64,000 nt of DNA from NCBI GenBank assembly GCA_030272585.1, contig BSYQ01000001.1:7130001-7194000 (forward strand), in the 5' to 3' direction. The position numbers and the translations under genes are program-made. Position 1 is the stretch's first letter. Every line of letters begins with the position of its first letter. The notes beneath the pieces were generated by a model. It worked only from the letters and a program-made list of their open reading frames with translations. It did no database searches and had not been told where the DNA came from. This document shows positions 1-9,427 of this stretch, piece after piece. The DNA is from Bryopsis sp. KO-2023. Taxonomy: Eukaryota; Chlorophyta; Ulvophyceae; Bryopsidales; Bryopsidaceae.

Positions 1-2129
1 GGCAAAACAAATTGTGCGAACAGAGATCGGGGAATATTCAGTGAGCAAGGTACATCGCACTGGAGGGACATTTGTTCGATGCCCCGGTTTGTTTTAAGCC
101 CACGATGCAAGGAAAAGAAATACATTTATCGACAAAAAAGTATCAATAATGTTTGCTACTTCCCTGCCCAAAGGATTCGTTTTATTTGAAATAAGTGTTC
201 AGTTGTTCATTTATTTAAAGGATTGTGTATTTATTGATAATTTGTTTCATTTTTATTTTTCCCTGCTTGCTCATCTTTTTATTGTGCATTCACCTTATTT
301 TTTTTGATCCTTTTTTTTTCTGCTGTGAAAAAAAAGTTGGACGATCAGAAACTAAAGGGAGGCCTCGAAACAAATATTCGCTCCCCAAAAACCACCAAAT
401 AGAACTGCATGAAACGAAATTCGAAAGTGACACCGAAGGCGAGGGCGAATCGATTTGGAGCAAAATGGGAGGGCATCGCTCCAAGAAATTGAACACTCAA
501 AACTGTTACAAAAAGAAATCAGGAAAACGAGAATGCTCCATGTCAGACAGACCATCTCCACCTCGGAGAGCGAAAAAACCAAAGGGGGGTGCAAACGAGT
601 CATGTTATGTTGTATCCAAGGAATCGGAGGGTGGGGTAAAAACAATCGATTGTCAGCCAGAAGACTTTCGGAAGCATTTCGTGCTCCTCAAGGAAAAGTT
701 TCGGTCGGTGGTTTCCAAAGAGATTGGAGTCAAAATCGATGATCTTGGCAAGGGTGCCAAAAAGTCCTTGTTGACTGCACTGTTGAGCAAACTAGATGGG
801 GTGGGAAATTCGGTGGTGGCTGTACAAATCAAGGAAGGGAGCCCAAATGACACGGGAAAATCAAACAAAGTTGGATCTCCGCAAAGCGAGGAGCCCAGTA
901 TGCAAGCATCTGTTTCTTCTGTCAATATATCCTCCACAAAGAGGGCTTGTCCGAGTAAAGGATCAATGCTGGGGGTGTCACGGAGGTTGGTTTTTGAGGG
1001 GGGGAAAGTCCAGGTTGAAGAAGGACTGCTGGCCAATTCACTAGGTTTCGAAACGAATTCAGGGGTGGATTGTGAGGGGATGGGGCATCGAGCCGAAACC
1101 AGGGCTCCTACAGCAAGCTTTTGCAAACCTTCTGGCAGTCATATCTCCCGAGAGCTGGGGTGTTACTTTTCTCAGGAAAATGGGTTTGTCGATGATGCAT
1201 TGGGTGTTTACGATGAGGGGCCCTTGCTTTCCGATGGGGAATTTGATCGAGAAAAATCGACCAGACACACACCAGATTTCCATGAATCGTCTGTTTACGT
1301 GGCGGATGAAGGACTGGGGGATGAAGAAGGTTACTCCTTTCTGGATTCTCTCTCCCCTGAAACACCAAGAGGAGGGGATTTGGATGACTGTAGCTTGATA
1401 TTAGAATGTGACACTGGGAGTCCGGAGCCTATCTCAGATTTGATGGGGTTGACCCCCAATAGAGCAAGCGATTGGCTGGAAGATGATGGGAGCCCTCTTA
1501 TTCCATCCCCTGGGGCTGAGTTTCACACTCACGATCTTGATGGCATAAATCAGGAAAATCAGTACGATGCTCATGCGTGTCGTTGGGATTCCAGTGGAAA
1601 CTCCTTTTGTTCGTCTGATTGGGCATCCGTTTCTGAGGACTTTTCCCAGCCTGAAATGATGGCTTCACTCTCGACACCATCCGATGAGGATCCTGGTGAC
1701 TTTCCTGGTGTTCTAGATGAATTATCGGATTTGAGCCATGACGGGGGCAGTGGGGGTCTTGGGATTGGCCGGTATGCATGTGAGGATGAGATCCCATCCA
1801 GTCTTTCGTTCGAAAATCCACCCATGCAAAGCATGAGTCATTCCCTGGAAAACAAACCGATGGAGAGCTTGCTTTTGGAGAGTCACAAGCAAAGGATGAA
1901 TTCAGAACTGGGGAAAAGCTGGTCAAGGTTTTCGTCTTTGGGAATTTCTGGATCCAGGAGGGACACTGATGATGTTATGGACATGGATGGGGAAGGATTT
2001 CGCAGCCCTGTGAATGACTATGAAATCGACATCGCCCAACAACACAACAGGATTCGGGAGTCTAATGGCAGGAAAGAATCTGATTTTGAGCTTCTGGATG
2101 ATATTTTGAGTGGGTCGATGCAATTATAG
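1..2129 (+). CDS. Acidic, serine-rich protein of unknown function (3' part of gene)
   Basis: The last exon runs from about 337 to the TAA at 2127-2129. It follows a T-rich stretch ending in AAAAAG that looks like a 3' splice site. A short upstream exon ending at 49 (GT at 50) joins in phase 1, so the gene starts left of the window. The first ~100 residues are basic (Lys/Arg-rich, nuclear-like). Then comes a short region with a helical look (about nt 650-800, starting FRKHFVLLKEKF) and a long acidic tail rich in Ser, Asp, Glu and Gly with no recognisable domain. The composition would suit a transcription or chromatin factor, but that is a guess. Reading frames on the other strand in the same span are short and Ser/Pro-rich, as expected of antisense. 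Confidence 0.6.
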
Positions 2130-2979
2130 AAACGGTTATCATTCAAACATCCTGATCTGGGTACCAGCCCCATCTGGGTGTTTTTAGCTGTCAGTTTCTG
2201 TTGGGAGACAAACCTCTCTTGTAGCAAGGAAAACAGCTCCCTAACCCAATCGACTCTTTAATCAGGGAACTATCTGAAATCAATTCACAGTGTGTGTGTG
2301 GATGTCTTACCAATTTTGCACGTTTTCCTGACTGACAAGGATTTGGTGCTCAATTGAAGGTGAAGGTGAGTTTAATCCAAATGGTGACAGTTCAAACCAC
2401 CATGCTCTGTTGATAGTTCCAGGCATTTCACACACTAAACACATAATCCATTCCAGGTCATTATGAACGGATTTACGATTATTGACAGGGACAGGTTGTA
2501 TTATTTGTATGGTGGGCTGTTTGTTTGAAATTGTGGTGAATTTCTGAAGTTTCTGGTTCAAGTGTGTGCATATAACGAGATTTCTGTTGTGGTACTGAGT
2601 TTTAGACGTAAAACCTTGGAAGTGTCGCCATCACTTCCCAGAGGAGGGAGGGAAGAAGGTTTCAGCACCTCAGGGAACAATATGGAGACAAATGCTTCGT
2701 TGCAAAACTTGCGATCACGTAGGTTTTTGCTTCCAACGCTTGTTTTCCCCAATGACTTTGTTTTTCAACATCTTGGTGCAATGACACAGTTTTCGTCCTG
2801 TTTGGTGCTCTCCAAATCAGGGAAAGGGGCCATTGGGCAAAACAAAAATCTAACCATCAACTCAAAAAAAAAACTCAACGCGAGAGCCATAGCATTCGCA
2901 GGATCGACAAATATCTCCTGTCAAAATGAAGAAATCTGCAGCCACCACTGCAATGGTGAAACGCATTTCCCACTGATGC
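2130..2979. other. Non-coding spacer
   Basis: Probable 3' UTR of the upstream gene followed by AT-rich sequence. Short open frames (for example from 2562) show no protein-like composition. No RNA gene seen. Confidence 0.5.
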
Positions 2980-3696
2980 CCTCTACGGCGTTTGCCCGCA
3001 TATGTCCTTGACTGTGCGGCTGAAGACAGCGAACGCTTCTTCCGCATCTTCGCAGCCTTTTGCAGGGAAGGACGGCCCATGGATCGCAAGATTCGAACAA
3101 TCACCATCCGCGTTCTTCCTGAGGGCATCGTTTGCTGCCCTCTGGCAGCTGAGCTGGAACAAAGTAACGCACGCCTCTGGAGTGGCTCCGTTCGGCAGTC
3201 CTGGATTGAGACCATCGAAAAAAAAAAGTCGACCGTTCGTGTTTGGATTCCCAATGGGGTGTGGTCGGTGGTTTTCATTTTCGAGCGTCAAGACTCACGT
3301 TTTGGAAACTCGTATTGGAAACGTGGTTTAGACCCCATCGATGAGTTGCGCTTCGGAGGGGGACAGGCGTTTCTCAATTTTTCGCAAGAGGGTATGAGTG
3401 CATACGATCCGGCAGTGCGGCCTCGTGCTTTGCAATCATCGAGCATCTTTTCTGCGAATGCGGAACAACAGCCATCCCTACCCATCGAAAAAACAAGGAT
3501 CCCCCAAGCAACGAAACCGGAAAAGAAAATGCCCCACTTACGCCCAGCGACGGAGATCATCAAAAGACAAAGGCAGCAGCAGAGCTTGGTAACAAGCGAA
3601 GTGTTTGAAAGCAGCATTTTCCCAGAACGGCTGAAATCACGAAACAAGAAAACTGAGCGTGGGTTCTTGTATCGCTCAAGGTGGGGGTCTGATTAG
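2980..3696 (+). CDS. Possible coding exon, weakly HUS1-like at its start
   Basis: The frame is open from just after a TGA at 2974 to a stop at 3694-3696, in a patch with higher GC than its surroundings, which suggests coding. No in-frame ATG opens it, so an upstream exon would be needed. The first ~65 codons follow the N-terminal pattern of the 9-1-1 clamp subunit HUS1: an Ala-x-Val-Leu-Asp strand, then FFRI, then a strand with a Pro-Glu-Gly turn and a Leu-Trp. This is a remembered pattern, not an alignment. Beyond about 3230 the resemblance is lost and the sequence may run into an intron at an A-run followed by GTCGAC. It could equally be an unrelated or decayed gene. Confidence 0.3.
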   Translation, partial: PLRRLPAYVLDCAAEDSERFFRIFAAFCREGRPMDRKIRTITIRVLPEGIVCCPLAAELEQSNARLWSGSVRQSWIETIEKKKSTVRVWIPNGVWSVVFIFERQDSRFGNSYWKRGLDPIDELRFGGGQAFLNFSQEGMSAYDPAVRPRALQSSSIFSANAEQQPSLPIEKTRIPQATKPEKKMPHLRPATEIIKRQRQQQSLVTSEVFESSIFPERLKSRNKKTERGFLYRSRWGSD

Positions 3697-4389
3697 ACTG
3701 AGAGACGTTCCTCGTCTCTTCGCACTCATGGCTGGGACAACAAAATATGCAATCATCCCATGGCTGGCATATCCAGCAAAATACACCCACACAAAAAACC
3801 ACAACAATCCCCCCAAAAAAGGATCATGAAAAAGCTTCAAGGAATGCCATGAGCACTGATCAAAAAAAGACAAAAACAAACAAACATCAAATTACATCAA
3901 AAACAGACATTCCTGGAAAAAATATATTGATCTTTGTGGGAGTTATTGTCTGGTTTGGATTGAGTCTGATGGACCTTTTTCGACACTGTTGATAATCGCT
4001 CCATATCTACTTCATCTAAATACAAATTTACTTTGTATTACCATTATATAACGAGGGAGGAAAAAAGTGAGCATGAATCCAAAGAATTGTAGAACTGTCT
4101 CAATCATCTTTTGGTGACATCAAAGTTGCCATTTCCTTCAAACAAACAGCACTGGAAGTAGTTTGGTGAGGAACTCTGTTGATGCAGAAATGGATACGGT
4201 GAAGATTGTATAATTGATGAGACTGTGGCAATTTGTTTGATCATCAAGCTTACTGCCTATGAAATCGTTTGACCAACAATAGTCCTGTGGGAAGAGCTGA
4301 TTGTCTTATTCCTGGATATTTTTTCCACATAGGTTTTTGAGCTTTTTTTGTGGTGAAATAAACACTAAAAACGCTGTGAGCAAACAGGT
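3697..4389. other. AT-rich non-coding region
   Basis: Low-complexity A/T-rich sequence. No gene, RNA or clear repeat recognised. Confidence 0.5.
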
Positions 4390-4560
4390 TTTAAGACAAG
4401 GCAAATGTCCCCTCACACCAAGCACCATTTGCTCAGCGTATGATGCTGCTTCAGACCTTTCCAGTTGTGTTTTTCAGTCAAGATCTGCTGCATTTTCACA
4501 GTTCATCAGTGTATCCAGTGCAGGACCAGATTTGCAAGGCGTCTGTGAAAGCGATTAGAG
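4390..4560 (+). repeat. Dispersed repeat family 1, copy A
   Basis: About 160 bp starting TTTTAAGACAAGGCAAATGT and ending near GTCTGTGAAAG. It matches 8716-8870 in the same orientation at roughly 80-85% by eye, including the central run CCTTTCCAGTTGTGTTTTTC. No open frame is shared, so it looks like a non-coding element or part of a larger decayed one. Confidence 0.7.
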
Positions 4561-4619
4561 TTTTTGTGTTTTGATGAGGATTGCAAGTCCCGTGCTGTTG
4601 ATTTGATCTTAGCTGTTTG

Positions 4620-5965
4620 ATTATGAGCCAGCATGGAGTCGAACCATGTCTTTGTCGCCCAATATGGACACTGGCTTGAGGAGAGGCTGGCAGATGATGT
4701 ATGCAAGATAACCACTACCAAAATCCACCTCCCATCTTGCAATCAAACAAGAGAAAAGACTGAAAACAGAGTGCACATCTCTATTTTGTCGCAGATGAAA
4801 GCATGTTGAGAATCGCATATAATCACAACTTCAGGAATGGGTGCCGACTTTTGAGATGAGAACATTTAACAACCGTTTTTGAAGATTATTTTCCATTTGG
4901 ATCCTCTGTGGGTATCTCCACCTTATACAGCCCTCATCAATGAAAGATGAATTTTCTTTGAGAACTGTTCCTTTTTTCTGTCATGGGAAATAACAAAAGC
5001 ATACACTTGGAGCAGCCAACATCAGGATTGGCATTCCAAATGCTGGTTGAAAGAAAACCTCACCTTTGCAACGCATGTCAGCTTTGAATGAGACAACTGG
5101 AGCCCATTGAACATGAACGGACCTCTGTTGGATGCAGTAACCTCGACTCCTGTGGATCTTGACACATGTCCACAGTTTTTTGAAACAACTCTTTTCTAAA
5201 TGGCAACTTGATCCCCCCTGCCATTCAGGAAAATTTTTGAAAACAGCAAGATTTTGGGGATGGCTAAGTGACAAAACTTGCAGAGCTCTCTTTATGTATA
5301 CTTTGATTCTGATTTTGACTCAGTTGAAAGTGAGCAGTGATTGAATACATGAAGACAATCTATCGATTATCTTTTTTTTTTCATAAAGTGCATTTGTGTC
5401 GATCGACCTGTTGATGCAAAAGAACCACTGCAGATATTGACTCGTTGAAGCATGTTGAACCTTGTCAGAAAGTTTGATTTTGAAAGCAGATGTTCAGAGC
5501 TTACTTGAATGCTCCCCTTCCTTCTTTCGAGAATATTGCCCCCCCTTGAATGCATGCTGCAGAAGTCCTTGAAAACCAGAAACGATTGCTCCAATGCAAA
5601 TTGAAAAATGTTAAAGAATCCCTCTGATCGAGGCACCTGCTGGCCTGTTCCACTGTCCATAAATAATCAAGGGATGAAAACTTGAAATACACCTGACTTG
5701 AAGTTGAATAACGTCTTGCAAAACGAACTTGAAACCGATTGAAAACTGCAGGTGGTGACCCGCACTGCTATTCTTGAAAAATGCACAAGCAAATGAAACT
5801 GTTCATTGAAAAAAATCATTGAATGTAGGACCGTGGAGGTCGAAACTGAAGTTGAGAAAGAGGATAACATGTGTTGGTTGATATGCATCTAGAAGAAAAA
5901 ATTGAAATTGAAAAGCAAGTTGAATAAAACGATGGTTGAAAAAGAAAGTTGCGGAATGCTGGTTG
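4620..5965 (-). repeat. Dispersed repeat family 2, copy A (reverse orientation)
   Basis: The reverse complement matches 52690-53625 on the + strand over more than 900 bp with small indels. Shared landmarks, in order on this strand, are: runs of TTTTTCAACC-type motifs, a block around TTTTTTCAATGAACA, the stretch CACCTGCAGTTTTCAATC, ATGTGTCAAGATCCA, TTATTTCCCATGA, and a Pol III-like B box at the far end. Fragments of shared translation exist but both copies carry stops, so it is not an intact gene. Family unknown; non-autonomous transposon or SINE-ended composite is possible. Confidence 0.75.
4632..4648 (-). promoter_or_regulatory. tRNA-like T-arm / Pol III B box inside repeat family 2
   Basis: On the minus strand this is a 5-bp stem CATGG/CCATG closing a 7-nt loop TTCGACT, a perfect T-arm with B-box consensus GGTTCGANNCC. 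AGCCAG before and CTGGCT after could pair like an acceptor stem, but too few bases lie between for D and anticodon arms, so this is not a full tRNA. The same structure with one compensated difference is at 53576-53592. Confidence 0.5.
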
Positions 5966-6040
5966 AAAAAAACACTTGATGAATGATGGTTGAAAAATAA
6001 GGCATGCAATGAGCAGTGCTCATCCATGTCATACTCACAC

Positions 6041-6364
6041 CTATCTCGTCTCCTCCATCTCATAGCTCGTCCCGCCCGCTTTCCTCCGGATGTTGCTGAG
6101 ATATTCCTCAAATGCCGCCCTCCTCTCGGTGTCTGCATTTTCTCTGGCCATCCTCCTCTCCTCCTGCCTTCTCTTCATCTCCCTGACCTCCTCCAAGATA
6201 TCCTTCACTTCTCCGTCCCCGCTCTCCCTGTTCTTGGTGGTGTCCTCATTTTCGCTGGCCTTCATCCTTTCTTGCACCCTCAATTCTGTCCCACCCAGTT
6301 CCTTCTTTTCCTTCACCTCTCTCATGATCTCCTCCCAAGTCTTCACCTTCACTGGAGTGCCCAC
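6041..6364 (-). CDS. Duplicated C-terminal module of the coiled-coil protein
   Basis: Open frame ending at TAG 6041-6043. It carries a second copy of the module EVREMKRRQEERRMARENAD followed by an EYLSNIRRKAGGTS tail, nearly the same as the end of the neighbouring gene at 6400-6560. It may be the last exon of that gene: a donor GTAATT near 6370 and an acceptor in GTGCAAGAAAG near 6275 would join in phase. Alternatively it is a tandem gene fragment. Confidence 0.45.
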   Translation of the reverse strand: MGTPVKVKTWEEIMREVKEKKELGGTELRVQERMKASENEDTTKNRESGDGEVKDILEEVREMKRRQEERRMARENADTERRAAFEEYLSNIRRKAGGTSYEMEETR

Positions 6365-6367
6365 AAA

Positions 6368-7963
6368 TTACCTGGGATTGCTCCTGTCCTCATGAACCCT
6401 GCTCGTCCCGCCAGCTTTCCTCCTGATGCTGCTGAGATATTCGTCCAAAGCCGTCCTCCTCTCGGTGTCAGCATTTTCTTTGGCCATCCTCCTTTCCTCC
6501 TGCCTTCTCTTCATCTCCCTGATCTCCTCGTGGATATCCTTCACCAAAACCTCCTCCACTTCAGCCAAAGTTTTTTCTGCATCCTCCAAATCCTCCACCA
6601 CCGAATCATCCTTCTCTCCATCCCGAATTCTTTTCGCATTTTTCAAGACATCCTCCACACCAGCCAGAATTCTGTCCGTATCCTCCTCCAGCAAAGCATC
6701 CTCCTGTCCAACCAAAGTTTTTTCTACATCCTCCAAATCCTCCACCACCGAATCATCCTTCTCTCCATCCCGAATTCTTTTCGCATTTTTCAAGACATCC
6801 TCCACACCAGCCAGAATTCTGTCCGCATCCTCCTCCAGCAAAGCATCCTCCTGTCCAACCAAAGTTTTTTCTGCATCCTCCAAATCCTCCGCCACCGAAT
6901 CATCCTTCACTCCATCCCGAATTCTTTTCGCATTTTTCAAGACATCCTCCACACCAGCCAGAATTCTGTCCGTATCCTCCTCCAGCAAAGCATCCTCCTG
7001 TTCAACCAAATTTTTTTCTGCATCCTCCAAATCCTCCACCACCGAATCATCCTTCACTCCATCCCGAATTCTTTTCGCATTTTTCAAGACATCCTCCACT
7101 CCAGCCAGAATTCTGTCCGTATCCTCCTCCAGCAAAGTATCCTCCTGTTCAACCAAATTTTTTTCTGGATCCTCCAAATCCTCCACCACCGAATCATCTT
7201 TCTCTCCACCCAGAACTTCCCCCCCTTCCTGCAAAATCTCCCCCACCAAATTCTCCTCTGCTCCAGCCAGTTTTTTTTCTGCTTCTTCATGCTCCACCTC
7301 TGTCAAAGCCAGTTCCTCCTCTGCTTCGTCCAAATTTTTTTTCTTCTCCTTCAAATCTGCCCTTGCTGACCTGAGCCTGTTCTTGGTTCCTTTCAGTGCC
7401 TTTTTGATATCTCTCATTTCCTCCTTTGCCAAAAAAGCCTCCTTCTTCAATTCGACTGCTTTTTTTTTGGCATCCTTCGAATCTGCCTCCGCCAAACCAA
7501 GTTTCTTCCTGTTTTCCACCAACTCTTTTTTCAGTCCAAGCAACTCTACCTTCACAACACCAAGTTCTTTTTTATTTTTTCTGGTACTGTTCTTTTCTTT
7601 TTTCAAATCCGCTGCCACTTTTTCCCTCTCCTCCACCTCTTTCGAAATTCTGATCGTCTTCCGCTGCAAGCAAACTTTTGCTGCCTGCATTTCCTTTCTC
7701 CTCTTTGTTTTTTCTTGCTTTCTTTCGCGCTCCACCTCGCCCAAGGCCGTCGCCGTCAAGAACAGCCACCAAACCAACAGAAATACCAACCCGGCGAAAG
7801 CCAGAAAAAAAAAGAGGGGAACCATGCCGTCGTCATCATTCGCCAAGAACGTGGTCCGCTCAACGCCTGTGTTCTGATAGGTATTCTTCAAGGAAGTCAG
7901 CACGTCTCGGAAAAGATACGTCAGGGTGTTTTTCGCCGAGTTCGTAAGTGCATCTGTCGCCAT
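6368..7963 (-). CDS. Single-pass membrane protein with long coiled coil and 49-residue tandem repeats
   Basis: The start is taken at the ATG at 7961-7963 (MATDALTNSAKN; A at -3, G at +4); an in-frame ATG at 7994-7996 is the alternative. A hydrophobic segment at about residues 44-73 (PLFFFLAFAGLVFLLVWWLF) is probably a membrane anchor. It is followed by a Lys/Glu-rich coiled coil of about 180 residues. Then come four near-identical 49-residue acidic repeats plus a partial one, each with the core EDTDRILAGVEDVLKNAKRI, and a basic module EIREMKRRQEERRMAKENAD. The frame closes at TAA just after a possible splice donor (CCCAG/GTAATT). No enzyme domain is seen; a tether or scaffold role is inference. 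The high repeat identity implies recent expansion. Confidence 0.7.
   Translation of the reverse strand: MATDALTNSAKNTLTYLFRDVLTSLKNTYQNTGVERTTFLANDDDGMVPLFFFLAFAGLVFLLVWWLFLTATALGEVERERKQEKTKRRKEMQAAKVCLQRKTIRISKEVEEREKVAADLKKEKNSTRKNKKELGVVKVELLGLKKELVENRKKLGLAEADSKDAKKKAVELKKEAFLAKEEMRDIKKALKGTKNRLRSARADLKEKKKNLDEAEEELALTEVEHEEAEKKLAGAEENLVGEILQEGGEVLGGEKDDSVVEDLEDPEKNLVEQEDTLLEEDTDRILAGVEDVLKNAKRIRDGVKDDSVVEDLEDAEKNLVEQEDALLEEDTDRILAGVEDVLKNAKRIRDGVKDDSVAEDLEDAEKTLVGQEDALLEEDADRILAGVEDVLKNAKRIRDGEKDDSVVEDLEDVEKTLVGQEDALLEEDTDRILAGVEDVLKNAKRIRDGEKDDSVVEDLEDAEKTLAEVEEVLVKDIHEEIREMKRRQEERRMAKENADTERRTALDEYLSSIRRKAGGTSRVHEDRSNPR
6590..7200 (-). repeat. Intragenic 147-bp tandem repeat, about 4.2 copies
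   Basis: On the + strand the units read CCACCGAATCATCCTTC ... CCGAATTCTTTTCGCATTTTT. Adjacent units differ at only a few bases, and 147 bp equals 49 codons, so the frame is kept. Confidence 0.85.
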
Positions 7964-8004
7964 CTTTTTCGATGGAAGTAAAAGTGTTGTTATCATTTTT
8001 TTTT

Positions 8005-8140
8005 TGGCTTGTTCGCCTCGCTTGTTCGCCCTTTCCGCTTTTTCGCCCTTTCCGCTTGTTCGCCGTATTCGCCGTTGCTCAGTGCTCGCCTTGTTCGCCT
8101 TGATTGCTCTGTTCGCTGTGTTGCCGTCCGCAAGAGAATT
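8005..8140. repeat. Degenerate TTCGCC-rich low-complexity block
   Basis: Irregular reiteration of TTGTTCGCC / TTTCCGC motifs just upstream of the coiled-coil gene. It may be part of that gene's promoter or 5' UTR. Confidence 0.5.
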
Positions 8141-8467
8141 TGTTTGCAGGTGAAAAAAACGAGAAGTGTAGAACGAGTTTTGTGTGAGTCGTACGACACT
8201 GTCGTACATTCCAGTCCGACATGACAGAATCATCCGTGCATCAGTTTCTGGAATTCCATCCGTCCATTCGTTTACGCACACACCGGATGTGCCTGCAAAC
8301 GAGATGAAGAAAACCACTGGAAGGAAAATAAAATGGACTGCCGGCCCGCAGCTTGGCAGATTTTTTATTACATGGTATTTGAGTGGTTGCATTCCGTTTG
8401 TTATTATAGAACAGGAAGGTTCTCACCCAGAAAATACATGTACATATTTGTGTTCACTAAGAGTCTC

Positions 8468-8503
8468 TTCCTACCCTTGTTACATTTCCAACAAGGGTAG
8501 GAA
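8468..8503. other. Perfect 14-bp inverted repeat (hairpin)
   Basis: TTCCTACCCTTGTT and AACAAGGGTAGGAA flank an 8-nt spacer ACATTTCC. Function unknown; no flanking gene makes it an obvious terminator. Confidence 0.75.
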
Positions 8504-8550
8504 CCATTTATTTGAAGGAAGAAATAACAAGAAATAATAGCACTCTCCTT

Positions 8551-8625
8551 CTGTTCTGTTCTGTTCTGTTCTGTTCTGTTCTGTTCTGTTCTGTTCTGTT
8601 CTGTTCTGTTCTGTTCGGTTCGGTT
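8551..8625. repeat. (CTGTT)13 pentanucleotide microsatellite with two CGGTT units
   Basis: Thirteen exact CTGTT units at 8551-8615, then two CGGTT. Confidence 0.95.
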
Positions 8626-8715
8626 CGCAAAAGTATGCAACAGCTTGTGGACAGTTTTCAGAAACACAAGGTGGTGGTGTGGGTGGTCCATCAGCTCTTC
8701 CCACAGAAGACGACG

Positions 8716-8870
8716 AGTTTTAGGACAAGGCAAATGTTCCCTCGCTGAGCATATCATACTGCTTCAGGCCTTTCCAGTTGTGTTTTTCAGTGAAGATCTG
8801 CTGAATTTTCACAGTTCATCAGTTTATCCAGTCAGAATCAGATTTGCAAGAGATGTCTGAAAGTAAGTAG
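8716..8870 (+). repeat. Dispersed repeat family 1, copy B
   Basis: Direct-orientation match to 4390-4560; starts TTTTAGGACAAGGCAAATGT and ends near GATGTCTGAAAG. Confidence 0.7.
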
Positions 8871-9427
8871 ACTTTCTTTCTCCTGATAAGCATCGCAAGT
8901 CTTTCAACCAAATCTACACAAATGAGACAGCACAGTTCTGCATCCGAACATCTTATAAGCAGCACTCATAGGGATCCAGGTAACAATTTCCCAGCCGCAC
9001 TCACGGAAAAACTGCGCAGAAATAGGGCACAGGGTTCAAAACAAGCCAAAAATTGACGACCCAACAATACACCGTAGATTGCATTGAGCCATATGCGTCC
9101 ACACAACTCATCATGTATTTGTATATATATATAGGAACAACTTGCCTCGATATGATTCTTAGGACATCCCCACTTCCATGCTTTCCTCCGTCTGAGCGAA
9201 TCTGAAGTGGTCATTATCAACGACACCACCAACACACTTCCAAACCCACACCTCTCATTCAGAACCTACAGACAAGCGCCCAACGTGTCAATTATGGCTC
9301 TACTGAATCAGTTGATTAATTAATTTGACAACTTTTTAGCCAAAACAACATCAGGCTTCAAGGCAAAGCCGAGGGTCCTCCCACTGTCTATGCTAAAATT
9401 GAACAACACTAAGGAACTGATATGTAT
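8871..9427. other. Non-coding spacer
   Basis: AT-rich, with a short (TA)n run near 9125. No feature recognised. Confidence 0.5.

Noticed and set aside
4632..4648. Complete tRNA gene
   Set aside because: T-arm and B box present, but only about 20 bases separate it from the possible acceptor strand, so there are no D and anticodon arms.
5990..7369. Plus-strand frame rich in His/Leu/Ile repeats
   Set aside because: Another antisense frame of the same repeat gene.
6426..7877. Plus-strand open frame of about 480 codons
   Set aside because: Ser/Phe/Thr-rich antisense of the repeat protein; openness is explained by the 147-bp repeats and acidic codons on the other strand.
8512..8757. Frames made of repeated CSVLF or NRTEQ units
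   Set aside because: Translation of the (CTGTT)n microsatellite.
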